Source: Acanthochlamys bracteata | Lineage: Eukaryota > Streptophyta > Magnoliopsida > Pandanales > Velloziaceae | Assembly: GCA_019914995.1 (NCBI GenBank) | Contig: CM034129.1 | Span: 2,493,725 to 2,557,724 of the forward strand | Length of the DNA stretch: 64,000 nt | Reading direction: 5' to 3' | The notes under the pieces: model-generated | Databases searched by the model: none | What the model saw: the letters and a program-made list of their open reading frames with translations, nothing else | What the model was told of the DNA's origin: nothing | Made by a program: the position numbers and the translations under genes | Shown: positions 25,394 to 38,300 of the stretch, in pieces | Layout of the letters: each line of letters begins with the position of its first letter | Position numbering within the stretch: the stretch's first letter is position 1

Positions 25394-26185
25394 TATCGTG
25401 GACTCACTCTGGTGTGAAGACTCGAGTGTTTTAAGAAGAGATGAAAGTTTAAAATGTTTCTATTCGGGTTCAGTATGTGATGGGGCTAGTTTAGGAAGGA
25501 TTTCTTTGATTTTTTTCCTTTTTCTACAGCATTTCTCTTTTCTTTTAAATTTTTTTTTCTCAAACATAGAAGATAGTGATACTTAGATAATCAAAATTAT
25601 AATGTAACGCTAATATTAAAGTTTTTAAAAGGTATCAGAAAGAAAAATATTTTGATTTCACTACTCTTATAAATTGTAATAGATATACGTTAATTCTCTG
25701 AACATATATTTAATTTAGGATGCGAATTAGCAATTTTTTTTAAAAAAAATGCCTTAGCCGCTCCAACTAAAATTGACAAAATTGTATTTCTTTTATTTTT
25801 CTTTCCATTTGTTTATTAAACGAAAATAATAATAATTTTTATGCTTAAAGAAAGCAAACAACCATCTCTTTTAATAACTCCTGAACTCACAACTCCATTG
25901 CAATGCCAATTCAATTCCACAAATTAATACCCTCTTCAGTGCATCAACAAAATAAATTCATCACAAATACAATAGAATACCTCTACTCTTCCCAACTTTC
26001 CTTTCTCAATCTTTCACCTTGCAAAAGAACTAAAAACAATCTCGGTACCCACTGCTGCTGTCCACCATTCCCAAAACACCCCTACTCTTTCTTCTCTCTC
26101 CAGTATCCTTCCCTTTTCTTCACTTCTCAGTTCATCTTCAGTTCATTACAAAAAATTTCCCTCTTCCTGATATACCCCAATTGCT
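25394..26185. promoter_or_regulatory. Shared 0.8-kb promoter region, methyltransferase (-) and TOUSLED (+)
   Basis: The two start codons face away from each other across 792 bp. The right half is CT-rich (about 26040-26180), typical of a plant leader, and precedes the TOUSLED start. I could not pick a reliable TATA box for either gene. No coding signal of its own. Confidence 0.45.
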
Positions 26186-29100
26186 ATGGATCAACAGCTT
26201 AGGTATTCTCGCCCGATCTCAATCTAAAACCTTTTAGATCGCCGAGAAAAGCTTGAATCTTTGATGATTTGAATTGCTTCAGAAGTTGAATGTTTTGTGT
26301 TTAGCAGCATGTCGGATGATGTGTTGATGCACTTGTCTTCGAATTCAAACCCTTCTGATCCTTCGTTACCCACGAAGCTGGCGAAACTTGAAGCACGGAT
26401 GGCTGGAAAGAGTTCATCGTCGTCGTCACCGTCGGTCTCAATGCAGACCGCGTGGCAGCTGCCTGTGGTATCGATGGCTTCGAGACCTGCTATGACACAT
26501 GAAGACTTGTCCGGGCAGGTTTCATCCAGCGACTCGGACGACGATGTGAGTTTTCTTCTTGTTCGTTTACAGTATGTTTGTCTGCAATGGTCTTGGCATT
26601 GTTGTTTCAGTTAGTGATAAATGCCTGCTGGTAATGGACTAATATCAAGAGTTACTATCGCCGGTCGTGCGAGTATTCTGGGTAGTCATATGAGCTTGTT
26701 TGCGTAATTGCTTTAAAAGGAGGTTTGAATAGTGAGAACGAAGAGTTCCTATTATCTTGAGACTGAATCTATAGCATTAATTTAGGGCTTACTGCCTCCA
26801 TATTTTAGAATGTCACTTTACGGTATTCATGATACGTTAATGTTTTCGGCGATGCATGCAAATATATGGTTTTTGTTAAATAGTAAAATGGTGTCTTTGT
26901 TATGTAAGCACCATGCTAATGGATATACGGGTTTATTATTTAGAATTGCCGGAAGTTTTTGATACAAGCCAACATAAAAAAGCGACAGAGAACAGATGAA
27001 AATGGGGTTGTTGTCTTTCAAAGCTCGGAGGTATGTTCTCATCGTTGTGGTCCGCTGAACTATGTACCACTTTCTCATTCTAAATCACTGTTGCATATCT
27101 CTGTACCTCATTCATCTGTTAAGGTCTCAAAAAGACAGTTTCCACCAAGCTATGCTACGCATGAACGGTCAATGAACAGTGTAAATATCACCTGAAGTGT
27201 TGACAGCAATATGTTCTAATGGAAAGCAATTTTCTGAGCTATTCTGAGCTAGTTGGCTAGCAGTAAGAAAGCTGAGTACACTTGAAATTTCATTATAATA
27301 CATTGAACTGAACAATTTAAGTGAAGAAGAATCTTGGAGCAAGTATACTATGAAACATCTGATCACAAAAAGTGATACGAGAACTAAGCCTTCTAGTGTA
27401 AATTAACAAGTGAAGCCCTTTAACAAGGAGAATATAGATGGAAGTTTCTCCACACTACTAACGCCACCTAGTGGGATGAGGCTTAGTTATTTTGATAATT
27501 GTTGTTTTATAAATAAACAAGACTAGCATGATAATTTGGCTGTTTGAATTAAATTACTGTCATGAGTTAGTGACATAGTGTAATGAAGGATGCACAAGTT
27601 TTGTAATACCATGAGACCATCTTACTTTTCAAAACTATGATACCACCTTAACTCCATTGCATGACATGCACAATAAAATATTTTTAAAATAAGGAAGTTT
27701 CAAATAGGTGATGGATGCTTACTTTTAGAGAGTCGTTGTGGAGATGTACCGAAGCTAGGGTACTACTTTAATATGGAATTTTGGAAACAAATGTATATAT
27801 CTCAAGTAACTTCTTTAGTAATACCAATCTACTTTATGAAATAGTATAGAAGCATACGTATTATAGATTAAGAATCTACCTCTAATGATATGATGTTACT
27901 TGCCTTTAAAACTCGAAATTGTCACAGTGAATCAGTATTTACATGAATAATTACATCTAGGTTTAAATTGCAGTCAGACATTTCGTATGTGGCATTTATG
28001 CAGTGTCTCTTACCTAATTATGTTCAAATCATAACTTGCCATAATCGTGACCTATCAGGAAGTTACAGATGGCAGGGTAGTGAATACCAAATTGACAGAA
28101 ACGAGGCCTGGGTTACAAGATTCTAATAGGAAAAAGCAAGGTCGTAGCAGGGGCCATCCTGCAACAGGAAGGAGCCGCGGGCCGAAGGCCAACGATCAGA
28201 TCAGATTATCTTCATCTTTGCCAGCCACTTCAATGGCCAATGGTCATCATGAGGATTCATCAAATAAGGTATGTTCCTACAAGTTTGTTGGTTTTCCTCG
28301 AACTCATTAAAGGTTTATTAGTGTTGCCCGCAATTTTTTTGACTTCTACTTATAAAACTATACGATGCACTCTCTTTCTAGAAGCACATTCAATTTGAAC
28401 TTGTTATCCTTTTTATTTATATATTCGTTTACTTAATTTCATGCAATCGTTGTAGAGTATAGCATATTTTCTGCATTGCATATAGACTTTATCAAGGAGC
28501 TCTCTGTTATATGTATCTGGAAGAAATAATCCTTGTTTGCTATTTTACTTATTGTTTACTTTCTTGGAATCGTATGGGGGTCCAGCTTGAAGCATAGAAG
28601 AGATAGTATGTTCATTCTGCTTCATTATTCTTATAAATTCATGATTAGCAGGGACTGTGGATCTAAGCAGCTTCATTGAAAATGTACAAGAAATCTTTTA
28701 TGTATTATAAGTGACAATCCAAAATAATTGTGTTCACATATTATGCTATAAAGGAATTGATAAAGCTTATTTATTTATGGTTAGATAAGCTTGAAATTAG
28801 TGCTGGTATATTGGTTTACAAATAACCTATTCAGCAGGAGGTAACATGCACATTATTATCTAAGAACTTACTTTCGGCGGGGTAGTACTTTTATCTTCTG
28901 TAATCTATATATCAAAGTGAGTGGACTTGGGTTTTTGTGTCTCTCACTATCTCTAATTATCTCTTATTCTTTAGCCACTTGCATTGCATTGTGTTTTATT
29001 GAGCTAGCATACCTTATACTATTCTCGTAGGAAAATTGGCCAAGAGAGCACCTTGGAATCGATGAAAGGGCATCTTTGCAGGTATTTATTCATGCAGCAA

Positions 29101-32100
29101 GTTAATGTAATTATAAGTTCTTTTAGATAAATAATGCTTCAGAATTATAGTATCCCAAAGACCAAACTATACATGATATATATATATATATTCAATAGTT
29201 GATTAAAACTATAGTATCTTCTACCAGAAGCTTGAAATGAGGTTGAAGGAGAAATTAGATATACATGTTTGATCCAGCCTATAGTTACTTTACTTAACTT
29301 TATATTAAAGCATTACCAAAGCAATGCTACTTCGTTAATCATTTCAGTTGTTCTATGTAATTGCTTTCAGAGTTTTAATGCAAGCTCTTCTTTTCTCTAC
29401 AAACAGGAAGAGATAACTTCATTGCGAGCAAAAATTGCGGCACTGGAGGATGATTTAGGTAACACAAGTCAAGAGGCTGCTGAGAACTATCGAATCCGAT
29501 CTGAACTTGAGAAGGTAATGCTTGATTAAATATTCACTTCCCGTATCATAATAATTTCATCTGATCCTATGTATATCAAATGTATATTAAAAAATTCCTT
29601 GTATATGCGCAGGAGATGAAAGATCTTAAAGAATGTGATCTGCAGATGAAGACCAAGGTTGTCTTGTAAAATGGACTACCTGTTATTTAATACCAATTTG
29701 GTTGCTGTCAGTCTTTGCTAATTTTAGTAGTCTACTATTTATATAATAGAGGACTTTCTTGGCACCATAAGAACCAACTTTTGAATATTTTATAACTGTA
29801 TTAGTAACTGAAATGGATCCATTTATACTTTCAGTCATACCTATCAAGGTCTATGTAAGCATTCTATCTGTGTTTGACTACCTATTTTCTACCTTGATCT
29901 ATTTTGTGCTTTCTATCCCAGTTTACAACTATTGTCTACTTTATATGCTTTTTTTTTTAAATTTTGAGAACTTGTAGTGTTCTATGTGTAAATGTATTTA
30001 TATGGAGCCCTTTAACTTTATCTCTTTGGTGCTTGAATTATGTTCACATGTTCTATTTATTGACTTTAGATGCAACTGTTATTTGCATCTAAGTAGGTTT
30101 CTTGACTAGTTTTAGATGGCTTTGCTTCTTGACTGCTTTTATTAGGTTTATATATCTGTTATATGATCAGTTAATCACCTGCACGAGTATATGGTTTTTG
30201 ATATTGTTATATTTTGTGAACCTGTGATGCATGTTTATTTTCCTTATGCCTTCTGGTTTTCTTTGTTTCAGCGTGTAAAGATATTGTCTGATCTACTTAT
30301 AGCTGTCTCAAAAGCAGAGAGACAGGAAACAAGATTGAAGGTTCGACAAGAATCGCTGAGGCTTGGAAATGTTGGTGTAATCAGGTAGGCACTACTCTAT
30401 TATTCCATTTTAGAAGCATTAGCTATACCTTGGTTGGAATTTCTCATATCACCTTAAGCAACTAAGGTCCATGACATACGCATCTAACATTTTCTTCAGT
30501 TTTATAAACATGTGGGCCCCCACCTACCATTTTGTATTTTACTGTGGCATATAGATTTTATTTGGAAATGGATTGAGCATAAGTCCTTATATTTGATTCA
30601 GTTTGTTCTCTGTTTTTCTTAGCTGTATGTTGCACATTGACTTGATATGTAGCTTTTTAGTGTATGACTTGCCAGATAACTTGTTTAAGAATTTAAGTTT
30701 AAGAATTTAACTTTGTCTTTTTTACACCCTTTTTGTTCAGCAGAGCTGGAACAATCATATCAGAGTCATGGGAGGATGGACAAGCTCTAAAAGACATCAG
30801 TACACATATTGTGAGTCCATCTAGTTTCTTTATTTTCTTAATGGATCAATTGTTTAAAAAATGCAGAAAATTTGGAAGAAAACCCTTTACCTTCACGGTT
30901 CTCTTAGATGCATAATGTTGCTCCTTCTATATCTAAGTAACTGTAATACTGAATTATAAACTCCCAAGGTTATCCGTGTCCACTTATTTTTCCATGTACT
31001 CTTCCTTCTCATGAGAGGCTCAGCTGGAAGTGACTATTGGTTGAACAAAGATAGGCTGCATTGTGCAGCAATTTTGTTGCAAAACCAAAATTTTCTAGCA
31101 TATGACTCTAGCTGTGTGGTTTTCTTGCAAAGAATATTAGTATGCTTTTGTTTTTTTAAAAGATATCTAGCAAGATGTGGCTAATAGCTTGATAGAATTT
31201 TGATGTCTGCTTTATATTCACAATTTATTCTTGCATGCAAACTCTTGTGATAGGCGAGAGGTAGCATTTGATTTAATTAGCTTCTTGATTGCGGTAGACT
31301 GCGCTGTAATAATATCTTATTAGCTTCTTGATTTAATTAGCATTTGCCGAAACATTTACTTCTTATTTCTTTGCAATCTGCCATGCCAAAATTCTAGTTT
31401 GAATTTTTTGTCATTCTCGATTTGCTTCTATTTGCAAATTTCTTTGTCTTTCTGTATAGATCCTTGAATAATTGACAGTTAGTCTGTCACTCTATGCAGA
31501 AAAGCTTGTTGGAGGCGAAGGAAACCATTGAAAGGCATCGGAAGCTACTCAAGAAACGGCATTCTGGTAAAATTCTCACTTAAGACCAATTTGTGATGTT
31601 TTGTTATCACTTTGGCATATATAGAAGAATAAAGAGCAGCATTAAATACATTACATTCAGACATCCATAGAAAATTGTATACTGTATGACATCTTGGCTA
31701 TATGCATGTGCAGGTTCAACAACTGAGACATTAGCATCCTATTCTAATTACTTTTTTCACATCTCACATTCTATTTTCTACTTTTAGCTTTATATTCTAT
31801 GGTTTTCCATTAAAAAAAACTGTTCTGAGTTTCTTTTCCTATGTTTGCCAGACAAGAGTGATGGAAGTGATGCTGACACTGCACCGTCAGAAGAAGATTT
31901 CCTTATACAGGATGAAATTTGTAAGTCCCGCCTGGCCAGCATCAAGCGGGTAAGCAGACAACAACATTCTCTTCTTAAAAACTCAGAGACGGAAATTCAT
32001 ATGTATTTGTAAAATGCATACCATTCAGGAGGAAGAAAATGCTCTGCGGGAGAGGGACCGCTACGAATTGGAAAAGGCAAGGCTTATACGTGAAATGAAG

Positions 32101-34250
32101 CGTATTCGGGATGAGGATGGGTCGCGTTTTAACAGTTTCCAAATTCTCAACCATCGATACGCTCTCTTAAACCTTCTTGGCAAAGGAGGGTTTAGCGAAG
32201 TTTACAAAGTAAACTTTCTAATGCCTGTGCCCAACTCTCTGTAAATTCTAATGCGCACAAGTTTCCTGGCATTGCAGTTGATTATTTTGCTCCTAAAGAC
32301 ATTTATCAACTTATATTCTCTTGAAGTGATTTGAAGTGGTAACTCTTGAGCAGGCATTTGACTTGTTGGAGCACAGGTATGTGGCATGCAAGCTCCATAG
32401 TTTGAATGTTCAATGGAGTGAAGAGAAGAAGCATAGCTATATAAGGCATGCAATTCGAGAGTACAACATCCATAAGACACTGGTTCATCCTCATATTGTG
32501 CGATTATGGGATACCTTTGAGATCGATCAGAACACATTCTGCACTGTTCTAGAATACTGCAGTGGTAAAGCAAGATTTGTGCTTCTCACCTCAGATGTTT
32601 TTTCACTTTCTTATAGCTGGATTCTTATTCAAGCATTTAGGGTTAGCAAGCTTATATACTGCTCCTTGATTGTACTCCGACATTCTTTCTTCAGTAGCAC
32701 TTCTAGGTTTCTTATCATATTTTAATTTTGAAAACTTGTCTTTGTAGGTCATTACTTTTCTAGCCTGTCCTGGGTTATACTTATCTATTTGCTTAGAGTG
32801 GGGCAACTATAAAGTCCTTGGACTGATACAATTTGGTGTTTGCTAACTTCTTTTAGGAAAAGATCTTGATGCTGTTCTTAGAGTGACACCCATTCTTCCA
32901 GAGAAGGAGGCTAGGATTATCATAGTCCAGATATTTCAAGGCCTTGCATATCTGAACAAACGACCTCAAAGGATTATTCACTATGACTTGAAACCTGGCA
33001 ATGTCCTCTTTGATGATGTTGGTGTTGCTAAGATGACAGACTTTGGCCTAAGCAAGATTGTGGAGGATGATGTAGGCTCTCAAGGCATGGAGCTTACTTC
33101 TCAAGGTGCTGGGACTTATTGGTAGGTGGAAGTTACTTTTTCCTTAAATATGATTTTGAGAATATTTAATTTCTTTATTCATTCTTTATATTATCAGTAA
33201 AAATTGCTCATGACTCTAAAGGTTACATTTTCCTTTTTCTCCGGTAAGTGCTGTACTTTTTGTTTTATGGTAGCTGCAGTAGATATGTCCTCTCAGAACT
33301 TTTGAGACATTTCTATGACCGTCTATGTCATTTTGAATCTAAACCTAAATAAAATGTCTTAGCTGTTTAGGGTCAAGGGTTTTCAGAAACACTTCATATG
33401 CTTGGTTCTAGCAGATCACAACATTGTCAGTAATTGTTCCTTCTGCATTTTGGTTTTCCTTGATGATCTTTTGGGTTTGTTATGGGATGCAGACATGCGT
33501 TGCTAAATGATCATTTTCTTGCTAAATGTTTTTTTGTCCTACTTTATGCTAAGACATATTCTTACTCTATTAGTTTTTTTAATATATCTTTGCAGTAGAT
33601 CTAAACCATTATAATCTATGATGTCAGATGGTAATTGTGTATCTTTATTGGTGTTAGGTACTTGCCCCCCGAATGTTTTGACCTCAGCAAGATCCCTCTT
33701 ATCTCGTCGAAGGTTAGTTGCCAAACAGAGATTTTTTTTTAAATAGCGCATCGCATGTGCGGCTTCTGAGTTTCTTGCTGTTCTTTCAATTTTAAGCTCC
33801 CCAAACATAGTATGGAACTGAAATATTGCATATGACATCCGACGCTTTGTTCTGTTGGTTATGTGGGTAATAGGCTAATAGCATTTGAATATGAACCTCC
33901 TTGAATGCAGGTGGATGTTTGGGCTGCTGGAGTAATTTTTTACCAAATGCTTTTTGGTAAACGTCCATTTGGGCATGACCAGACACAAGAAAGAATCCTC
34001 CGTGAAGACACCATCGTCAATGCCCGAAAGGTTGATTTTCCATCTAAACCCTCTGTTTCAAATGAGGCAAAGGTAATTCTTTTAATCCATTAACTTTCTG
34101 TGTTCTCTGTTGTCCTTCTTCGTGTATTTTACAACACTTTCCATTTTACCTCAGGAGCTCATCCGGAGATGCTTGACATACAACCAAGCTGAAAGGCCTG
34201 ATGTTTTAACCGTCATTCAAGATCCATATCTTTCATATTTGAAGAAGTAG
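26186..34250 (+). CDS. TSL: TOUSLED-like Ser/Thr protein kinase
   Basis: Nuclear kinase with roles in chromatin assembly, replication and repair; Arabidopsis TSL mutants have floral defects. Seventeen exons join in phase: 26186-26202, 26305-26545, 26944-27030, 28059-28268, 29031-29081, 29407-29514, 29613-29657, 30272-30384, 30741-30810, 31500-31566, 31852-31949, 32029-32208, 32354-32564, 32857-33121, 33658-33712, 33911-34072, 34155-34250; 2076 nt, 691 residues (TSL is about 690). The first exon encodes only MDQQLS; starting at ATG 26309 is an alternative. The N-terminal half has Ser-rich and basic stretches and coiled coil ([18 protein letters not shown]). Kinase domain: glycine loop GKGGFSEV (420-427), Lys442 in [12 protein letters not shown] with Asp543, DFG Asp561, YLPPE. 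All catalytic residues are present. Confidence 0.95.
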
Positions 34251-35353
34251 CTGAGAACTGATGATGACATGCTGCAGTTTTCTGATAACATAATAGGAAT
34301 GATCATGTACAATGTATATATGGTCATAGTTTTTCTGGGATTCTATCTCTTTTGTCCAATATGTAAATGGCTTATTACTCCTTGGCTGTCTTGTTCTATT
34401 AGGCGAAGGCCTAGGTTCATTCTTCTCGTGTAACTAACTAACATCATCTGACTCAAATACTCTCTTCATACTGGATCTCAATGAGTTTAAATCTAGTACA
34501 GGTGGTATAACAACTTTGCAATCTGTTTAAAAAGTTGTTCCTTTCCTAAATTTTCCTGTACTTCATCATCACCCTATTAGTTTTTACCAAGGAATTGTTT
34601 CGGCCGTATAGCATCATCAGTCAATCCGACAAGTTGATTTGTTTAACTCCATGCTTATTTTAAGTGCAAAGCTAGTAGGGATGATCATGCCTGGTTTTAA
34701 GTGCAAGAGCTTAGACTAGGTGATCAAAGTATTTGTTAAAACATAGCCACCTGTGGCGGTTTGCTGAGCAATTCTATTCCATGGACTGTTGTATTTCTTT
34801 TAAACAAGATCGTTACAGGTCTATCTTATTCAAATAAACGCTCCACTAGAATTAAACAACACAGAAAAAGATAGTTAACTTCTATAGAGCACTAACAGGT
34901 AACCAAGGCATAGCATCACCAAGTCTATCTGTTCAATTCAAATTAAATGAAAAATATTAAATAAAGAAGGCGCCAACTGTTATCGGCGTTATGTTATGCG
35001 CCCCCACTGAGCTGTTTGCCGGCGCGGAAACCGAGTTACGCGGGGCCCACACATTCAAAAGTTTGTAAATATCAAAATTAAAATTAATAAGGACCAGTTT
35101 TTATTACTGCAACTTAGATTGGCCTACGTCGCGAGCGGTTCATTTCTGGGTCTCACAATATAGCCGTCAGATTGATTCGGATTGCAATTCGTGCCATTAC
35201 GAAGTCTCTCTCGTTGGGTACCCCGAAGAACGAAGTCTTCTGATTCTCTTCAGCTCTCTCTCCCGCGTTTCGATTGAAGAATTCGTTAATTCGATCTCTG
35301 CTTTTGATTTTGAGCTACGGGACTGAGGAGATCGTCATTGGGTTCTTTAAAAC
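34251..35353. other. TOUSLED 3' UTR, intergenic DNA and SYP132 promoter/leader
   Basis: TOUSLED 3' UTR on the left, then AT-rich non-coding DNA. At about 34970-35050 there is a GC-rich block (GCGCCCCCACTGAGC, GGCGCGGAAACCGAG), followed by the presumed SYP132 leader with CT-rich runs (35205-35275). No coding exon recognised. Confidence 0.45.
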
Positions 35354-38300
35354 ATGAATAATCTTCTTTCGGTACTTCTCTCTAGTCCTTGTTGTTTGGA
35401 ACCTGTTCTAGTCTTGTTTTCTGTTTGTCCATAGTGCAAAGTTTGAGATCCAAGCGAATTCGGTGGCTATATGATTTGTTTGGTTGAAAGAAATTTGTTA
35501 AGGATTGGGAAGAATGTTTCAAGGACCTTTGGCTACTGCTAGGTGCTTGTAGATCGACTAGGAATGGATGAGTTTGAGAAGTAGGTGGTTGGATTGCTTA
35601 TGTGTTAGAAAATTGCAGCTGTAGTAATTTTTACTATTGTAATTGTTATTGTTCTAGAAATTGTATGACTAACAATTAGAAGTGTAGTATTACTTGTGGA
35701 GCAGTAGCTTGTTTTATTCGATGCTCAAGTAACCTTTATGTGGATAAGCATTAGCTGAACCAAGATTCTAGATGAATGCAGTGACTGAAGATGTGACAAT
35801 TTGCTTAACCACAACATGACGTATGAAGTTGGTTAATATAATGAGTCATGAAGATCTAATTTTTGGACCAGAGATTTAAAACTGATAAATCATAATGTAA
35901 TTTTAGATATTTTCTTGATAAGATAGGTTATAGTTTGGTATGGTGGGCATGGAGTATGGTCTTTGACCTCTGAAGATTGCTTTGCTTTGAAATTTGTTTT
36001 CTGCACTATGGTTGTGTTCTTGTCTATGGGATGTACTTGACGCATCCATGCCACTATTAAGTATCTAGTTTATTGTATCGCTGTTGATAGGATTCCTTTG
36101 AACTTGCTCGAGGGCAAGGTTCAAGAGATGGAGACGTTGAGATGGGAATACAGCCTCAAAGTTATTCTGCAGAATTGGGTCTGGAAGGTTTCTTTGAAAA
36201 GGTGTCTATATTGGCTAAAAGAACAGTGTCATTTTATTTTGTACTTTGTACTGTATTCGTTTTTTGTATTTGTACCTAAGTACCCTAATTCTATATTTTT
36301 ATCTTGATGCATAGGTTCAAAATATTGAAAAACAAATTGTAAAGCTCTCAAAGATATCACAAAAGCTTCAGGTAAATGCTTTTAAAATTTCCCCCTGAAT
36401 TGTTCACGTGCTATGAATTGTTTATGAATTATGATAAATTAAAGGTAAGCATCTCTTCTTACAATGTTGAGATTGCACTTGTGTTTACATGATGTTGTCC
36501 CATTTCCGAGACCGTTCCTTGTTGAAAGTTAGATATAATAATGCAAAGTGGTAGCAGAAATTGCTTAGTAATTTTGCCTATCTAGGTGTTTTTACTTCAA
36601 GTAGCCAGTGGTCTTTTTGTGCAGGAATCAAATGAGGAGTCAAAAGGTGTTACTAAGGCATCTACTATGAAAGGTAGTTTGTCTTTGTTTCTTTAGTAAT
36701 GTGAAGAATTGTTTGTATCATACTTTTCTTTCTCTTAGCCCCCTTTTGAGGGGAATTATTATGCACATTGTGTGAATTTTCATTTGCCTCTACACCTACA
36801 ATTTTGTTATTTTATATGGGGAAACAGGCATATGTCGCCGAAAGAAAGTTATCACTCTTTTTCGAGGACAGTTACCAACTAGATGAGGTTCAGGTGGGCG
36901 TAGGCTCTCATCCAACCTGCAAAGGTGAACCCCTACTGCCTCCAACAGATGCCACTCGTTCCGGAGCACGAATGATAACAATTAGCATTTCTTAGCTGAT
37001 ATAAAAGTTTGAGGTGGTTGATCGAGTTGTTCTTCTGAATAAGGAGGTGGTTTGAGTTGTCCCCAGCCTTGTAGAGCTACTTAATGGTCCTTTCACATCA
37101 TCATCTATAAGAATATTTTTAGTTCACGATTTGCTGGAACTTGATAGGAGTAACTACAATTGTGCAAAAGGAAGCTACTTGTATGATTGATTAATGGCTA
37201 CTTTACTGCATTTCAAAGTTCCCCTCTACCTTTTGTTAATTAGAAGGTAGCATGACAATATATTCCTGTTTGCAGCAATCAAGCAAAGGATGGAGAAAGA
37301 CATTGACGAAGCCCAAAAAGTTGCTCTTGTTGCCAAGCAAAAACTCGAAGAGCTTGATAAGGATGTAAGTGGGGCTGTGGAATTTGCTATTTTAAAGTTG
37401 CCGTAATAAGTCTTCCATCAAAATCTAGTGGTGTTTGTTTGATCATAATTTATTTATCCTGTACAAAATGTGGCTTGTCATAATGAAATAACTTTAGGCA
37501 TTCCCTTTTTTCAAGACTTCCCTAACTATTCCTTTTCCCCTTTCCAATCTTATTCATGATTACTCCAAACCATATTATCACTAGAAATGTTGAAGTATAG
37601 TGTTTTTCATTTTATTCATTTCCATCTATCAAGAAAGAATTTTCTTAGATACAGTAAGCGTTGAGCTTTGTGTGTAGTGTTGGAGAAATTTTTTCTGGAG
37701 TGTTTTAAAAGTATTGAGTAGATAAAATTCTTCTTTTTGGAAATTAATTGTCTTTTAGTTATTTTCGACATGCTTTCTTCATACTTCTATTAAGATAGTT
37801 AACAGGTCTTCTCTTGATATAGAATTTGGCCAACAGGCAGAAACCAGGACTTGGAAAAGGCTCTAGTGTAGATAGAACCAGGACTGCGCAAACCGGGTAA
37901 GCAATCTGAGTCAGGCGTTCAATGCTATAAAGTTCAATTACAAGAGGGCTGATCAAAATTTTCTGAAAAAGCTCAGGGCCTTGAGGAAGAAATTGAAGGA
38001 TAGAATGACCGAGTTTCAGGTAATCTCTTTTTCCAATATCATGGATTGCATGAAAGATGCATTATTTTATTTCTGATTTTGGTTATTGGAATAAATTGCC
38101 TGCAGAATTTAAGGGAGACAATTCAGCAGGAGTATCGAGAGGTCGTTGAGAGAAGGGTTTTTACAGGTGGGATTTTCAGTCAACGATATTACTCATCTGT
38201 TTTTCACTCAAGTACTAAGTTCTGGATCGCGTGGTTTTTTACTGCTTATGAACTTTCTTTTCCTTTTCTATGCATGTGGATAGTTACGGGCAATCGTGCT

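Noticed and set aside
37823..38019. SYP132 as a pseudogene because of stops at 37898 and beyond
   Set aside because: A short intron with good GTAAGC and CTCAG ends removes the stops and restores the expected linker length.
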